From Pseudomonas sp. Au-Pse12 (GTDB taxonomy: Bacteria; Pseudomonadota; Gammaproteobacteria; Pseudomonadales; Pseudomonadaceae), in the NCBI RefSeq assembly GCF_021341665.1, contig NZ_JAJTTH010000004.1, forward strand, positions 496,001 through 560,000: a stretch of DNA of 64,000 nt. Reading direction: 5' to 3'. A program made the position numbers and the translations under genes. Below, piece after piece: positions 36,406 through 44,874 of the stretch. Each line of letters opens with the position of its first letter. Position 1 is the first letter of the stretch. The notes below the pieces were generated by a model. The model was not told the DNA's origin and searched no databases. It saw nothing but the letters and a program-made list of their open reading frames with translations.

Positions 36406-36894
36406 ATGCACAAGATCCTGGTCAGCCGCTGCCTGTTGGGCCACCGCGTACGCTACGACGGCGGTGCCAGCGGCCCGTTCGATCAACTGGCCGCCTGGCT
36501 GCAAGAGGGGCGGGTGGTTGCGCTGTGCCCGGAAGTGGCCGGCGGCTTGCCGACGCCACGGGCGGCGGCGGAGATTCCCGGTGGGCAAGGGGTCGATGTG
36601 CTTGAGGGACGGGCACCGGTGATGACCACCGAAGGCGAAGATGTCAGCGCGCAATTCCTCTCTGGGGCCCGGCAGGCCCTGGAGCTGGTGGAACAGCACG
36701 GGATCCGCGTTGCCGTGCTCAAGGCCAACAGCCCGTCTTGCGGCAACCTGCAGACCTATGACGGCAGCTTCCGCGGGGTCAAGGTCTCGGGGGAGGGTGT
36801 CACCGCCGCCTTGCTCAAGCAGCACGGCGTGCAGGTCTTCAGTGAGCTGCAACTACCCGAAGCCGCCAGCGCCCTCGCCGCCTTGTCCTTGTAG
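36406..36894 (+). CDS. DUF523 / TudS-like desulfidase
   Basis: A 162-residue cytoplasmic protein of the DUF523 family. Three conserved cysteines, Cys 9 (SRCLLG), Cys 41 (ALCPEV) and Cys 112 (SPSCGN), match those that hold a [4Fe-4S] cluster in TudS thiouracil desulfidases. AEIPGGQG and GVKVSGEGVTAALLKQHGV are also typical. If active it would remove sulfur from thiolated bases. It starts two bases after the 2OG oxygenase stop. Confidence 0.82.
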   Translation: MHKILVSRCLLGHRVRYDGGASGPFDQLAAWLQEGRVVALCPEVAGGLPTPRAAAEIPGGQGVDVLEGRAPVMTTEGEDVSAQFLSGARQALELVEQHGIRVAVLKANSPSCGNLQTYDGSFRGVKVSGEGVTAALLKQHGVQVFSELQLPEAASALAALSL

Positions 36895-37005
36895 CCGCTG
36901 CCGAGCTCTAGCAAGGCTGCGAAAAGGCTCGCAGAGCCTTGCTTGGCGATCTCCAGCTGGCCATCAAACTCCTTCGTCCCGTTCGCCGCCTGCGGCAGCG
37001 GCTAC
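36891..37005. repeat. CTGCCGCAGGC-type repeat with nested hairpins (copy 2 of 2)
   Basis: Outer arms GTAGCCGCTGCCG (36891-36903) and CGGCAGCGGCTAC (36993-37005) are perfect 13-bp complements. Nested inside, AGCAAGGCT (36910-36918) pairs with AGCCTTGCT (36935-36943), with GCGA/TCGC continuing the stem. Between convergent genes, it likely serves as a two-way transcription end. A related element lies at 34792-34850. Confidence 0.72.
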
Positions 37006-37014
37006 AGATGAGGT

Positions 37015-37800
37015 TTACTGCCCGGCTTCGGCCTTGGGCGGCTTGCTGGCATCCATGCCGAACCATTTCTCTGACAGGGCCATCAGGCGCCCGTCGGCCT
37101 TGATCCGCTGCAGAGCGCTGTCCAGGCTGGCGTGAAATGCCGGGTTGCCCTTCTGAAAAGGGATCGCCAGGCTCAGGGTCGGCCCGACCTTGGCGCCTTC
37201 CTTCACCGGCAGGCGGCTGTCGCGAATGGCATAGGGAATCAGCAGGCGGTCGCTGATTGCGGCGTCGATCTGTTTGTCCGCCACATCCCTGATGGGCTGT
37301 TGGGCATCGGCGTAGCTGCGCAGGTTGATCCCTTCCACCGTCCGCGCCTGGTCAACGAACTGGCTGCCCTGGGCCACGCCCAGAGCCTGGCCGCGCAAGG
37401 CCTGCAAGGAAAACAGCGGGCGCTGTTCTTCCTTGCGCACAATCAATTGCGCACTGGAATAGCTGTAGGGTTCGCTGAAGTCGAAACGATCCTTGAGTTC
37501 CGGGGTCATTGCTATGTGGTTGATCGCCACGTCGAACTTGCCGCTCTCGACGCCTGGCAGCAGTTCAGCCGCCTCGGTCACCACGAAGTCCGCGCGTACG
37601 TCCAGCTCGCTGGCCAGCAATTGCCCCAACTCCACCTCGAAGCCGGTGAGTTTGCCGTCGTCCTTGAAGTTGAAGGGCGGTGTATCCGCTTCCAGGGCGA
37701 TACGCAGTTCACCGCGGTCGTTGATGTCGTCCATCAGTTCGGCTTGAGCGCAAGTGCTCACAAGGGGCAGCAAAAGTATCAGGCCAGGCAGGAAACGCAT
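37015..37800 (-). CDS. Orphan amino-acid-type ABC substrate-binding protein
   Basis: A 261-residue family 3 periplasmic binding protein: signal peptide MRFLPGLILLLPLVSTCAQA, then DINDRGELRIALEADTPPFN, the standard opening, FEVELGQLLASEL and LKDRFDFSEPYSYSSAQLIV. It should bind a polar amino acid. AAGGAG five bases before the ATG at 37800 excludes an in-frame GTG just upstream. No permease or ATPase gene is adjacent in this window, so it either shares a transporter or has a sensing role. Confidence 0.87.
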   Translation of the reverse strand: MRFLPGLILLLPLVSTCAQAELMDDINDRGELRIALEADTPPFNFKDDGKLTGFEVELGQLLASELDVRADFVVTEAAELLPGVESGKFDVAINHIAMTPELKDRFDFSEPYSYSSAQLIVRKEEQRPLFSLQALRGQALGVAQGSQFVDQARTVEGINLRSYADAQQPIRDVADKQIDAAISDRLLIPYAIRDSRLPVKEGAKVGPTLSLAIPFQKGNPAFHASLDSALQRIKADGRLMALSEKWFGMDASKPPKAEAGQ

Positions 37801-37932
37801 GGTCACTCCTTGAATTTATATGAGCGATGCGCCGTTCAGGCTCGCTTTGCTAAGGTGTTGAGTGCCTTCGACAACGAATTGCCACGAAGTTGTCATAACC
37901 GTAAAAGATTTGCGGAAAAACTGGAGAAGATA

Positions 37933-38370
37933 ATGAAAATTTTTATGTCGCGTGCTGCTTTGGCCGGTCTGTTGCTGGGAGCCTCGATGCTGGCCGGTGC
38001 AGCGGAAATTCCTCGTACAGAGGCACCTGCCGGCGCCAAGGTGTTTATTGTTTCCCCAGCCGACGGGGCCACCGTGGACAAGACCTTCAAGGTCAAGTTC
38101 GGCGTTGAAGGCATTGCCCTGGCTCCGGCGGGCGATCAGACCGCCAACACCGGCCACCATCACCTGCTGATCGACGTCGACCAGCTACCGGCCGAGAACC
38201 TGCCGATCCCGATGGACGCCAACCACCTGCATTTCGGCAAGGCCCAGACCGAGACCGAAGTGACCCTGGCCCCAGGCAAGCACACCCTGCAACTGGAATT
38301 GGGCGACAAGAACCACGTGCCGTTCAGCCCGGTGATCGTCTCCAAGAAAATCACAGTCACAGTGAAATAA
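37933..38370 (+). CDS. DUF4399 periplasmic protein
   Basis: A 145-residue secreted protein with signal peptide MKIFMSRAALAGLLLGASML ending AGA-AE. The single DUF4399 domain carries conserved His-rich segments TGHHHLLIDVDQLP and MDANHLHFGKAQTETEVTLA and the closing HTLQLELGDKNHVPF, suggesting a metal-binding beta sandwich. Function is not known. CTGGAGAAGATA precedes the ATG. It is next to serA, as in P. aeruginosa PA0315-PA0316, across a strong shared terminator. Confidence 0.82.
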   Translation: MKIFMSRAALAGLLLGASMLAGAAEIPRTEAPAGAKVFIVSPADGATVDKTFKVKFGVEGIALAPAGDQTANTGHHHLLIDVDQLPAENLPIPMDANHLHFGKAQTETEVTLAPGKHTLQLELGDKNHVPFSPVIVSKKITVTVK

Positions 38371-38378
38371 TCGTAAAC

Positions 38379-38426
38379 GCCGCACAAAAAAAGGGAGCCT
38401 TTCAAGGCTCCCTTTTTTTGTGCGGC
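38379..38426. terminator. Bidirectional terminator between DUF4399 gene and serA
   Basis: A 23-bp perfect palindromic stem (38379-38401 with 38404-38426): GCCGCAC, seven A, GGGAGCCTT on one arm and its exact complement with seven T on the other. Works in both directions for the two convergent genes. Confidence 0.93.
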
Positions 38427-38430
38427 CAAC

Positions 38431-38508
38431 TGCAAGGTTTCAGCTTCAAGCTGCAAGTCAGCACGGGCTCTGGCTTGCAGCTTGAAACTTGCCGCTTGAA
38501 GCTGCTCT
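38431..38508. repeat. AGCTTGCAGC-type repeat (copy 2 of 3)
   Basis: Contains TTCAGCTTCAAGCTGCAAG, then GGCTTGCAGCTTGAAACTTG and CCGCTTGAAGCTGC, inverted relative to each other. It fills the gap between the terminator and the serA stop. Same family as 16991-17074 and 59754-59857. Confidence 0.6.
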
Positions 38509-39737
38509 TAGAACAGCACACGGCAACGGATGGTGCCGTTGATGTGCTGCAGCTTCTCTTGCGCCAGGTCCGAGTACTCGGCGTCGACGTCGATCACCAC
38601 GTAGCCGACCTTTTCGTTGGTCTGCAGGAACTGACCGGAAATGTTGATGCCGTTTTCGGCGAAGACCTTGTTGATCTCGCTCATCACGCCCGGAATGTTC
38701 TCGTGGATGTGCAGCAGACGGTGCTTGCCCGGGTGGGCCGGCAGCGCCACTTCAGGGAAGTTGACCGAGGATACCGAGGTACCGTTGTCGCTGTACTTGA
38801 CCAGTTTCTCCGCCACTTCCAGGCCGATGTTGGCTTGGGCTTCAGCGGTGGAGCCGCCGATGTGCGGAGTCAGGATCACGTTGTCCAGGCCGCGCAGCGG
38901 GCTCTCGAACTCTTCGTCGTTGGAACGCGGCTCGACCGGGAACACGTCGATGGCGGCGCCGATCAGGTGCTTGTCCTTGATCGCGTCCGCCAGGGCGTCC
39001 AGCTCGACCACGGTGCCGCGAGCGGCGTTGATCAGGATGCCGCCCTTCTTGATGGCGCGGATTTCCTTCTCACCGATCATCCACTGGGTCGCCGGAGTTT
39101 CCGGTACGTGCAGGGTCACGATGTCGGACATGCCCAGCAGTTCGTGCAGGTTGCCCACCTGGGTAGCGTTGCCCAGTGGCAGCTTGGTCACGGTGTCGTA
39201 GAAGAACACCTGCATGCCCAAGCCTTCGGCCAGGACCGACAACTGAGTACCAATGGAGCCATAACCGACGATACCCAGCTTCTTGCCGCGGATTTCGAAG
39301 GAGTTGGCCGCGCTCTTGATCCAGCCGCCACGGTGGCAGGAAGCGTTTTTCTCAGGGATGCCGCGCAGCAGCAGGATGGCTTCGGCCAGCACCAGCTCGG
39401 CGACCGAGCGAGTGTTGGAGTAAGGCGCGTTGAACACCGCGATACCGCGTTCGCGAGCCGCGGACAGGTCAACCTGGTTGGTGCCGATGCAGAAGCAGCC
39501 CACTGCGACCAGTTTCTTCGCGTGGTCGAAGATCTCTTCGGTCAGTTGAGTGCGGGAGCGAATGCCGATGAAGTGTGCATCGGCGATCTTTTCCTTGAGC
39601 TGGGCTTCCGGCAGAGAACCGGTGAGGTACTCGATGCTGGTGTAGCCGGCGGCCTTGAGGACGTCGACAGCGGATTGGTGGACGCCTTCGAGGAGAAGGA
39701 ACTTGATCTTGCTCTTATCGAGAGAAGTCTTGCTCAT
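38508..39737 (-). CDS. serA: D-3-phosphoglycerate dehydrogenase
   Basis: A 409-residue NAD-dependent dehydrogenase that starts serine biosynthesis. The NAD loop GKKLGIVGYGSIGTQLSVLA, substrate Arg in INAARGTVVELDALAD, and catalytic His in NVILTPHIGGSTAEAQANIG are clear; the C-terminus is an ACT domain (HIHENIPGVMSEINKVFAEN), giving serine feedback, as in the E. coli type. The start MSKTSLDKSKIKFLLLEG is the conserved one; further upstream frame is not protein-like. Divergent from a D-2-hydroxyglutarate dehydrogenase, an enzyme that removes the D-2-hydroxyglutarate that SerA forms by reducing 2-oxoglutarate. Confidence 0.95.
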   Translation of the reverse strand: MSKTSLDKSKIKFLLLEGVHQSAVDVLKAAGYTSIEYLTGSLPEAQLKEKIADAHFIGIRSRTQLTEEIFDHAKKLVAVGCFCIGTNQVDLSAARERGIAVFNAPYSNTRSVAELVLAEAILLLRGIPEKNASCHRGGWIKSAANSFEIRGKKLGIVGYGSIGTQLSVLAEGLGMQVFFYDTVTKLPLGNATQVGNLHELLGMSDIVTLHVPETPATQWMIGEKEIRAIKKGGILINAARGTVVELDALADAIKDKHLIGAAIDVFPVEPRSNDEEFESPLRGLDNVILTPHIGGSTAEAQANIGLEVAEKLVKYSDNGTSVSSVNFPEVALPAHPGKHRLLHIHENIPGVMSEINKVFAENGINISGQFLQTNEKVGYVVIDVDAEYSDLAQEKLQHINGTIRCRVLF

Positions 39738-39851
39738 CTGCGTAAACCTGTGTCCCGGAGAAAAATGGCAGGGAAGTGGACAGCTTGAGCTGACCTGGGC
39801 GGCACTAAGCCGACACCGCAGAAGGCCCTTGGGCACTCTCCTGCGGGGGCG

Positions 39852-39865
39852 GTATGCTAGCATAC
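39852..39865. promoter_or_regulatory. 14-bp perfect palindrome between serA and the D-2-hydroxyglutarate dehydrogenase gene
   Basis: GTATGCTAGCATAC reads identically on both strands and lies 114 bases from the serA start and 75 from the other gene. Each strand contains TATGCT, usable as a -10 box; on the plus strand TTGGGC lies 18 bases upstream. It may be a shared operator or overlapping back-to-back promoters. Confidence 0.5.
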
Positions 39866-39940
39866 GCGCCCCGCTAAACACTCATTCCTGCGACGTGAAG
39901 CGTTCTCAGGATGACCATGAATTGTTCGAGAGTTCTGCTG

Positions 39941-41335
39941 ATGACCAATCCTGCCCTGATTGATGAGCTGAAGACCCTGGTTGAGCCTGGCAAGGTGCTG
40001 ACCGACGCTGACTCCCTGAATGCTTATGGCAAGGATTGGACCAAGCATTTCGCCCCAGCCCCGACGGCCATCGTGTTTCCCAAGACCATCGAGCAGGTCC
40101 AGGCCATCGTGCGTTGGGCCAATCAGCACCAGGTTGCGCTGGTGCCGTCGGGCGGTCGCACCGGGCTTTCGGCAGCCGCCGTGGCGGCCAATGGCGAAGT
40201 GGTGGTGTCCTTCGACTACATGAACCAGATTCTCGACCTGAACCTCACCGACCGCACCGCGGTGTGCCAGCCGGGCGTGGTCACCGAGCAGTTGCAGAAC
40301 CTGGCGCACGAAAACGGCTTGTACTACCCGGTGGATTTCGCTTCGGCAGGTTCCAGCCAGATTGGCGGCAACATCGGCACCAATGCCGGCGGGATCAAGG
40401 TGATTCGCTACGGCATGACCCGCAACTGGGTGGCCGGCATGAAAGTGGTGACCGGCAAGGGCGACCTGCTGGAGTTGAACAAGGACCTGATCAAGAACGC
40501 CACCGGTTACGACCTGCGCCAGCTGTTCATCGGCGCCGAGGGCACCCTGGGCTTCGTGGTCGAGGCCACCATGCGCCTGGATCGGGCGCCAAAGAACCTC
40601 ACCGCGATGGTGCTCGGCACCGCCGACTTCGATTCGATCATGCCGGTGCTGCATGCCTTCCAGAGCAAGCTTGATCTGACCGCCTTCGAGTTCTTCTCCG
40701 ACAAGGCCCTGGCCAAGGTTCTGGCCCGTGGCGACGTGCCGGCGCCGTTCGAATCCGAATGCCCGTTCTACGCGCTGCTGGAATTCGAAGCCACCACCGA
40801 GGAGGTGGCCAACCACGCCCTGGAAACCTTCGAGCACTGTGTCGAGCAGGGCTGGGTGCTGGACGGCGTGATGAGCCAGAGCGAAACCCAGCTGCACAAC
40901 CTGTGGAAGCTGCGCGAGTACATCTCCGAAACCATTTCCCACTGGACGCCGTACAAGAACGACATTTCGGTCACCGTATCGAAAGTTCCGGCCTTCCTTC
41001 AGGAAATCGATGCCATTGTCGGCAAGCACTACCCGGATTTCGAAATCGTCTGGTTCGGCCACATCGGCGACGGCAACCTGCACTTGAACATCCTCAAGCC
41101 GGACAACCTGAGCAAGGACGAGTTCTTTGCCAAGTGCGCCACCGTCAACAAGTGGGTGTTCGAAACCGTGGAGAAATACAACGGTTCGATCTCTGCCGAG
41201 CACGGCGTGGGCATGACCAAGCGCGATTACCTGACCTACAGCCGCTCGCCGGTCGAGATCGAGTACATGAAAGCGGTCAAGGCGGTATTCGATCCGAACG
41301 GCATCATGAACCCGGGCAAGATCTTCGCCGTTTGA
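39941..41335 (+). CDS. D-2-hydroxyglutarate dehydrogenase (FAD-linked)
   Basis: A 464-residue FAD-binding PCMH/GlcD-type flavoenzyme. The FAD pyrophosphate segment is VALVPSGGRTGLSAAAVAAN, then SAGSSQIGGNIGTNAGGIKV and LRQLFIGAEGTLGFVVEATM, and a C-terminal FAD-oxidase domain with FGHIGDGNLHLNIL and the closing FDPNGIMNPGKIF. It oxidises D-2-hydroxyglutarate to 2-oxoglutarate and passes electrons to an ETF-like acceptor. In Pseudomonas it works with SerA to keep serine synthesis moving. I chose the ATG at 39941, with GAGAG about 8 bases upstream; an earlier in-frame ATG lacks a site. Confidence 0.9.
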   Translation: MTNPALIDELKTLVEPGKVLTDADSLNAYGKDWTKHFAPAPTAIVFPKTIEQVQAIVRWANQHQVALVPSGGRTGLSAAAVAANGEVVVSFDYMNQILDLNLTDRTAVCQPGVVTEQLQNLAHENGLYYPVDFASAGSSQIGGNIGTNAGGIKVIRYGMTRNWVAGMKVVTGKGDLLELNKDLIKNATGYDLRQLFIGAEGTLGFVVEATMRLDRAPKNLTAMVLGTADFDSIMPVLHAFQSKLDLTAFEFFSDKALAKVLARGDVPAPFESECPFYALLEFEATTEEVANHALETFEHCVEQGWVLDGVMSQSETQLHNLWKLREYISETISHWTPYKNDISVTVSKVPAFLQEIDAIVGKHYPDFEIVWFGHIGDGNLHLNILKPDNLSKDEFFAKCATVNKWVFETVEKYNGSISAEHGVGMTKRDYLTYSRSPVEIEYMKAVKAVFDPNGIMNPGKIFAV

Positions 41336-41378
41336 GCGCAAGCGGCACCCTGATGAAGCACACAAGCAGGAGTCGGTA

Positions 41379-42044
41379 ATGAGCTATCAGCACCAGTATG
41401 TCGACGGTACCCGGATTCATTTTCCGGTGGGCAAGTTGGTATGTATCGGCCGCAACTACGCCGAGCACGCCAAGGAACTGGATAACCCCGTTCCTACCGA
41501 GCCCCTGCTGTTTATCAAGCCGGGCAGTTGCGTGGTGCCTCTGGAGGGCGGTTTCAGCATCCCGACCGAGCGCGGTTCGGTGCACTACGAAGCGGAAATT
41601 GCAGTGTTGATCGGCAAGCCGCTGTCCACCCAGCCCAGCCGCGAAGAAGTGCTGGATGCCATCTCCGGCTTTGCCCCGGCACTGGACCTGACCCTGCGTG
41701 ACAAACAGGCCGAGCTGAAAGCCAAGGGCCTGCCGTGGGAAATTTCCAAGTGCTTCGACGGGGCGGCGGTCCTTGCGCCCTTCGTGGTGAGCAGCAGCTT
41801 TGCCGACCTGAGCGACATCGGCATCCGCCTGACCATCAACGGCGAAGTACGCCAGGACGGCAACAGCAGCGTCATGCTCAATCCCATCGTGCCGATGATT
41901 CAGTACATGGCCGGTTGCTTCTCCCTGCAGGCCGGTGACGTCATCCTCACCGGCACACCGGTGGGGGTCGGCCCGCTGCATGTCGGTGATGAGCTGGTGC
42001 TGGAGCTACCCGGCGTCAGCCGTTTCACCAGCAGCGTCCGTTGA
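41379..42044 (+). CDS. Fumarylacetoacetate hydrolase family protein
   Basis: A 221-residue FAH-fold enzyme. Metal-binding blocks are KLVCIGRNYAEHAKELDNPV, VHYEAEIAVLIGKPL (Glu pair) and DVILTGTPVGVGPL. Small FAH proteins of this size include acylpyruvate hydrolases and oxaloacetate tautomerases/decarboxylases. It lies 43 bases after the D-2-hydroxyglutarate dehydrogenase gene, in the same direction, so it may handle a related keto acid. Exact substrate unknown. Confidence 0.86.
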   Translation: MSYQHQYVDGTRIHFPVGKLVCIGRNYAEHAKELDNPVPTEPLLFIKPGSCVVPLEGGFSIPTERGSVHYEAEIAVLIGKPLSTQPSREEVLDAISGFAPALDLTLRDKQAELKAKGLPWEISKCFDGAAVLAPFVVSSSFADLSDIGIRLTINGEVRQDGNSSVMLNPIVPMIQYMAGCFSLQAGDVILTGTPVGVGPLHVGDELVLELPGVSRFTSSVR

Positions 42045-42062
42045 TTCGAATCTTTTGCGCTG

Positions 42063-42079
42063 GCCCTGGAATCCAGGGC
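42063..42079. other. Short 8-1-8 inverted repeat after the FAH gene
   Basis: GCCCTGGA-A-TCCAGGGC is a perfect dyad 19 bases after the stop. Too tight to form a long hairpin loop; either a weak terminator stem or a binding site. Confidence 0.35.
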
Positions 42080-42207
42080 GCAGCGTAGATAGGGCGGCGC
42101 TCTTTAACCGGTTTTTCACATTTTCTCCGGATAATTCCGTAGCTTGTGGTTCGCGGATCTGAAATTCGTGTGCTATTACCATTGGCCGAGCTTCTGGAAT
42201 CTGTGTA

Positions 42208-43134
42208 ATGGACGCCCACCCCCTACCCAAACCTCACCCCATTCGTCGCCTGCGAGTGCGCATGCGCTGGTACTCCTGGCTGCTGCTGGCGGGCGTGATC
42301 TGCTATGGCGTTGCCAGTCTCATGCACTGGGATGATCGTGGCGCGCTTTGGGTCCAGGAAGGTTTTGTCAGTACCGCCGAGCGCAGCGCCAGCGTCTGGT
42401 TGCCCAGCTACCGGGCGGTCATCGATGCCAAGGCCTTGCCGGGCATGGAGCGCGATGAAGCCTCCGACCTTTCCTACAATCCGCAAACCAAAACCCTGTT
42501 TTCAGTGATGGGCAAGAACCCGTTTCTGGTGGAGTTGACCCTGCAAGGCGACGTCCTGCGTAAAATGCCCCTGGTGGGCTGGAGCAACCCGGAAGGGGTC
42601 GCGGTCCTGGAAAACGGCCTGCTGGCGATTGTCGATGAGCGCCAGCATTCGCTGGTGATCGTCAAGGTCGACGCCAATACCCAAGCGCTGAATATCGCCG
42701 ATTTCCCCCAATACGACCTGGGCCCTTCGAAAGACCAGAACAAGGCCTTCGAAGGTATTGCCTGGAACCCGCGCAAGCAGCAGTTGCTGTTGGGCGAGGA
42801 GCGGCCACCGGCCCTGTTCACCTGGAGCAGCGACGGTAGCCAGGTGCTCAAGGGCGACAAGCAGAAGCTGGCCAGTGACGAACTCGACCTGCGCAACCTT
42901 TCGGCCCTGGGCATTGACCCGCGCACCGGGCACACCCTGGTGCTCTCGGCCGACTCTCACCTGCTGCTGGAGCTGGACGAGCAGGGCGAGCAGGTCAGCT
43001 TCATGGCCTTGCTCGGTGGCTTCAACGGCTTGGAGAAAACCATTCCCCGGGCTGAAGGCGTGGCCATGGACGAAGCTGGCAACCTGTATATGGTCAGCGA
43101 GCCCAACCTGTTCTATCGCTTCGAGAAACAGTGA
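42208..43134 (+). CDS. SdiA-regulated (YjiK-type) membrane-anchored beta-propeller, copy 1
   Basis: A 308-residue protein: basic N-terminus, one membrane segment (WYSWLLLAGVICYGVASLMH), then a periplasmic domain of repeated propeller blades (EASDLSYNPQTKTLFSVMGK, PEGVAVLENGLLAIVDERQH, FEGIAWNPRKQQLLLGEERP, EGVAMDEAGNLYMVSEPNLF). This is the SdiA-regulated domain of YjiK, of unknown function. It is followed at once by a homologous gene, a tandem duplication. Confidence 0.85.
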   Translation: MDAHPLPKPHPIRRLRVRMRWYSWLLLAGVICYGVASLMHWDDRGALWVQEGFVSTAERSASVWLPSYRAVIDAKALPGMERDEASDLSYNPQTKTLFSVMGKNPFLVELTLQGDVLRKMPLVGWSNPEGVAVLENGLLAIVDERQHSLVIVKVDANTQALNIADFPQYDLGPSKDQNKAFEGIAWNPRKQQLLLGEERPPALFTWSSDGSQVLKGDKQKLASDELDLRNLSALGIDPRTGHTLVLSADSHLLLELDEQGEQVSFMALLGGFNGLEKTIPRAEGVAMDEAGNLYMVSEPNLFYRFEKQ

Positions 43135-43235
43135 GCCCGGGCTCGGCGCCTGAGCCGGGCCACTCGCGGCATTAAGCTTGAATTCAGTCGGCTGTGATAT
43201 TTCATGCGCCTGTCCTGATTTCGAGCCGCCCCGCC

Positions 43236-44144
43236 ATGTATCGCCTGACCCGTCTGCAACCCCTCTACCTGATCCTCTGCCTGATGGCCGTGCTGCTGGC
43301 GGCGTTTGTCCACAACCACCGGTTGTGGCAGCGCGCCTGGTTCGACTGGCAATCCTATTGGCAGGTGGCGGCCCCCCAGTCCCTGGGGCTGGGCGACTAT
43401 CGGGTGGTGCTGGAGGCACAGCCCATAGAGGGCCTGGATGAAGTCTCGGCGCTGACCTACGACCCGCTGCGCAACAGCCTGTTCACCGTGACCAACAAGA
43501 ATGCCGAGCTGGTCGAGCTGTCCCTGGAGGGGCGGGTTCTGCGGCGTATCGCCCTGGTGGGCTTTGGCGATCCGGAGGCGGTGGAGTTCATCAGCGCCAA
43601 TACCTACGTGATCAGCGACGAGCGCCAGCACCGCTTGATCAAGATTCAGCTGAACGATGAAACCACGGTGGTGGAGGCGGCGGAGGCCGAGCAGATCACC
43701 CTTGGCGTGCACCTCTCGGGGAACAAGGGCTTCGAAGGGCTGGCCTACGATTCAAAGGGCCAGCGCCTGTTCGTGGCTAAGGAGCGCGACCCGATGTTGA
43801 TCTATGAAGTGCAGGGCTTTCCCCATCACGATCCGGAAAAATCCTACGGGGTGCACGTGCTTAACAACCCCGAGCGCGATGCCGGACTCTTTGTGCGCGA
43901 CCTTTCCAGCCTGCAATACGACGAGCGCAGCGGCCATCTGCTGGCCTTGTCGGACGAGTCGCGCCTGGTGGTGGAGCTGGACGTGGATGGGCGCCCGCTC
44001 AGCACCCTGGCCTTGGGCAAGGGGCGGCAAGGTCTGGACAGGTCCGTGCCACAGGCGGAAGGAATGGCCATGGATGATGCTGGCACCCTGTACCTGGTGA
44101 GCGAGCCGAATCTGTTCTACGTCTTCAAGAAGTCGACACAGTAG
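43236..44144 (+). CDS. SdiA-regulated (YjiK-type) membrane-anchored beta-propeller, copy 2
   Basis: A 302-residue paralogue of the preceding gene, with membrane segment PLYLILCLMAVLLAAFVHNH and the same blades (EVSALTYDPLRNSLFTVTNK, PEAVEFISANTYVISDERQH, FEGLAYDSKGQRLFVAKERD, EGMAMDDAGTLYLVSEPNLF). The two proteins are clearly related but diverged by roughly half, so the duplication is old. The start is the ATG at 43236; earlier in-frame sequence is not conserved-looking. Converges on rpiA. Confidence 0.84.
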   Translation: MYRLTRLQPLYLILCLMAVLLAAFVHNHRLWQRAWFDWQSYWQVAAPQSLGLGDYRVVLEAQPIEGLDEVSALTYDPLRNSLFTVTNKNAELVELSLEGRVLRRIALVGFGDPEAVEFISANTYVISDERQHRLIKIQLNDETTVVEAAEAEQITLGVHLSGNKGFEGLAYDSKGQRLFVAKERDPMLIYEVQGFPHHDPEKSYGVHVLNNPERDAGLFVRDLSSLQYDERSGHLLALSDESRLVVELDVDGRPLSTLALGKGRQGLDRSVPQAEGMAMDDAGTLYLVSEPNLFYVFKKSTQ

Positions 44145-44146
44145 AA

Positions 44147-44198
44147 GCTGGCTTGCCAGCGAAGAGGCCTTGCAGGCCGTCCACGCTGGCAAGCCGGC
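44147..44198. repeat. REP-type inverted pair between the YjiK copy 2 gene and rpiA
   Basis: GCTGGCTTGCCAGCG (44147-44161) and CGCTGGCAAGCCGGC (44184-44198) are near-perfect complements (14 of 15), with AGGCCTTGCAGGCC between. Likely a REPIN that also ends transcription of two convergent genes. Confidence 0.72.
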
Positions 44199-44202
44199 CG
44201 GC

Positions 44203-44874
44203 TCAGGCCTTGAGGGTTTTCACCCCTTCAGCGGTGCCCAGCAGCAGCACATCGGCAGGGCGCGCGGCGAACAGGCCGTTGGTGACCACGCCGACGATGG
44301 CGTTGATCTGGCTTTCCAGTTCCACCGGGTGGGTGATCTGCATGTTGTGCACGTCGAGGATGATGTTGCCGTTGTCGGTGATCACGCCTTCGCGGTACAC
44401 CGGGTCGCCGCCCAGCTTCACCAGCTCACGGGCCACATGGCTGCGGGCCATCGGAATCACTTCTACCGGCAGCGGGAAGTTGCCCAGCACCGGCACCAGC
44501 TTGCTGGCGTCGGCGATGCAGATGAAGGTCTTGGCCACGGCGGCAACGATCTTTTCCCGGGTCAGGGCGGCGCCGCCACCCTTGATCAGGTTCAGGTGCT
44601 CATCGCTCTCGTCGGCGCCGTCGATGTAGAACTCCAGGTCGCTCACGGTATTGAGCTCGTACACCGGAATCCCGTGGCCCTTGAGGCGCGCGGCGGTGGC
44701 TTCGGAGCTGGCCACGGCGCCGTCGAAGGCGCCCTTGTGCAGGGCCAGGGCGTCGATGAAGCAGTTGGCGGTGGAGCCGGTGCCGACCCCGACGATGCTC
44801 TTGTCATCGAGTTTCGGGAGGATAAGGTCGACGGCGGCCTGGGCGACGGCCTGTTTGAGTTGATCCTGGGTCAT
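44203..44874 (-). CDS. rpiA: Ribose-5-phosphate isomerase A
   Basis: A 223-residue isomerase of the non-oxidative pentose phosphate pathway (ribose-5-P to ribulose-5-P). Conserved RpiA blocks: [56 protein letters not shown] (catalytic Glu/Lys region) and [20 protein letters not shown]. Full family length. Divergent from ilvA, matching P. aeruginosa PA0330-PA0331. Confidence 0.95.
   Translation of the reverse strand: MTQDQLKQAVAQAAVDLILPKLDDKSIVGVGTGSTANCFIDALALHKGAFDGAVASSEATAARLKGHGIPVYELNTVSDLEFYIDGADESDEHLNLIKGGGAALTREKIVAAVAKTFICIADASKLVPVLGNFPLPVEVIPMARSHVARELVKLGGDPVYREGVITDNGNIILDVHNMQITHPVELESQINAIVGVVTNGLFAARPADVLLLGTAEGVKTLKA

Noticed and set aside
37132..37932. Possible long N-terminal extension of the DUF4399 protein, antisense to the binding-protein gene
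   Set aside because: The ATG at 37933 has a ribosome site and starts a clean signal peptide; the upstream frame is antisense to a real gene.
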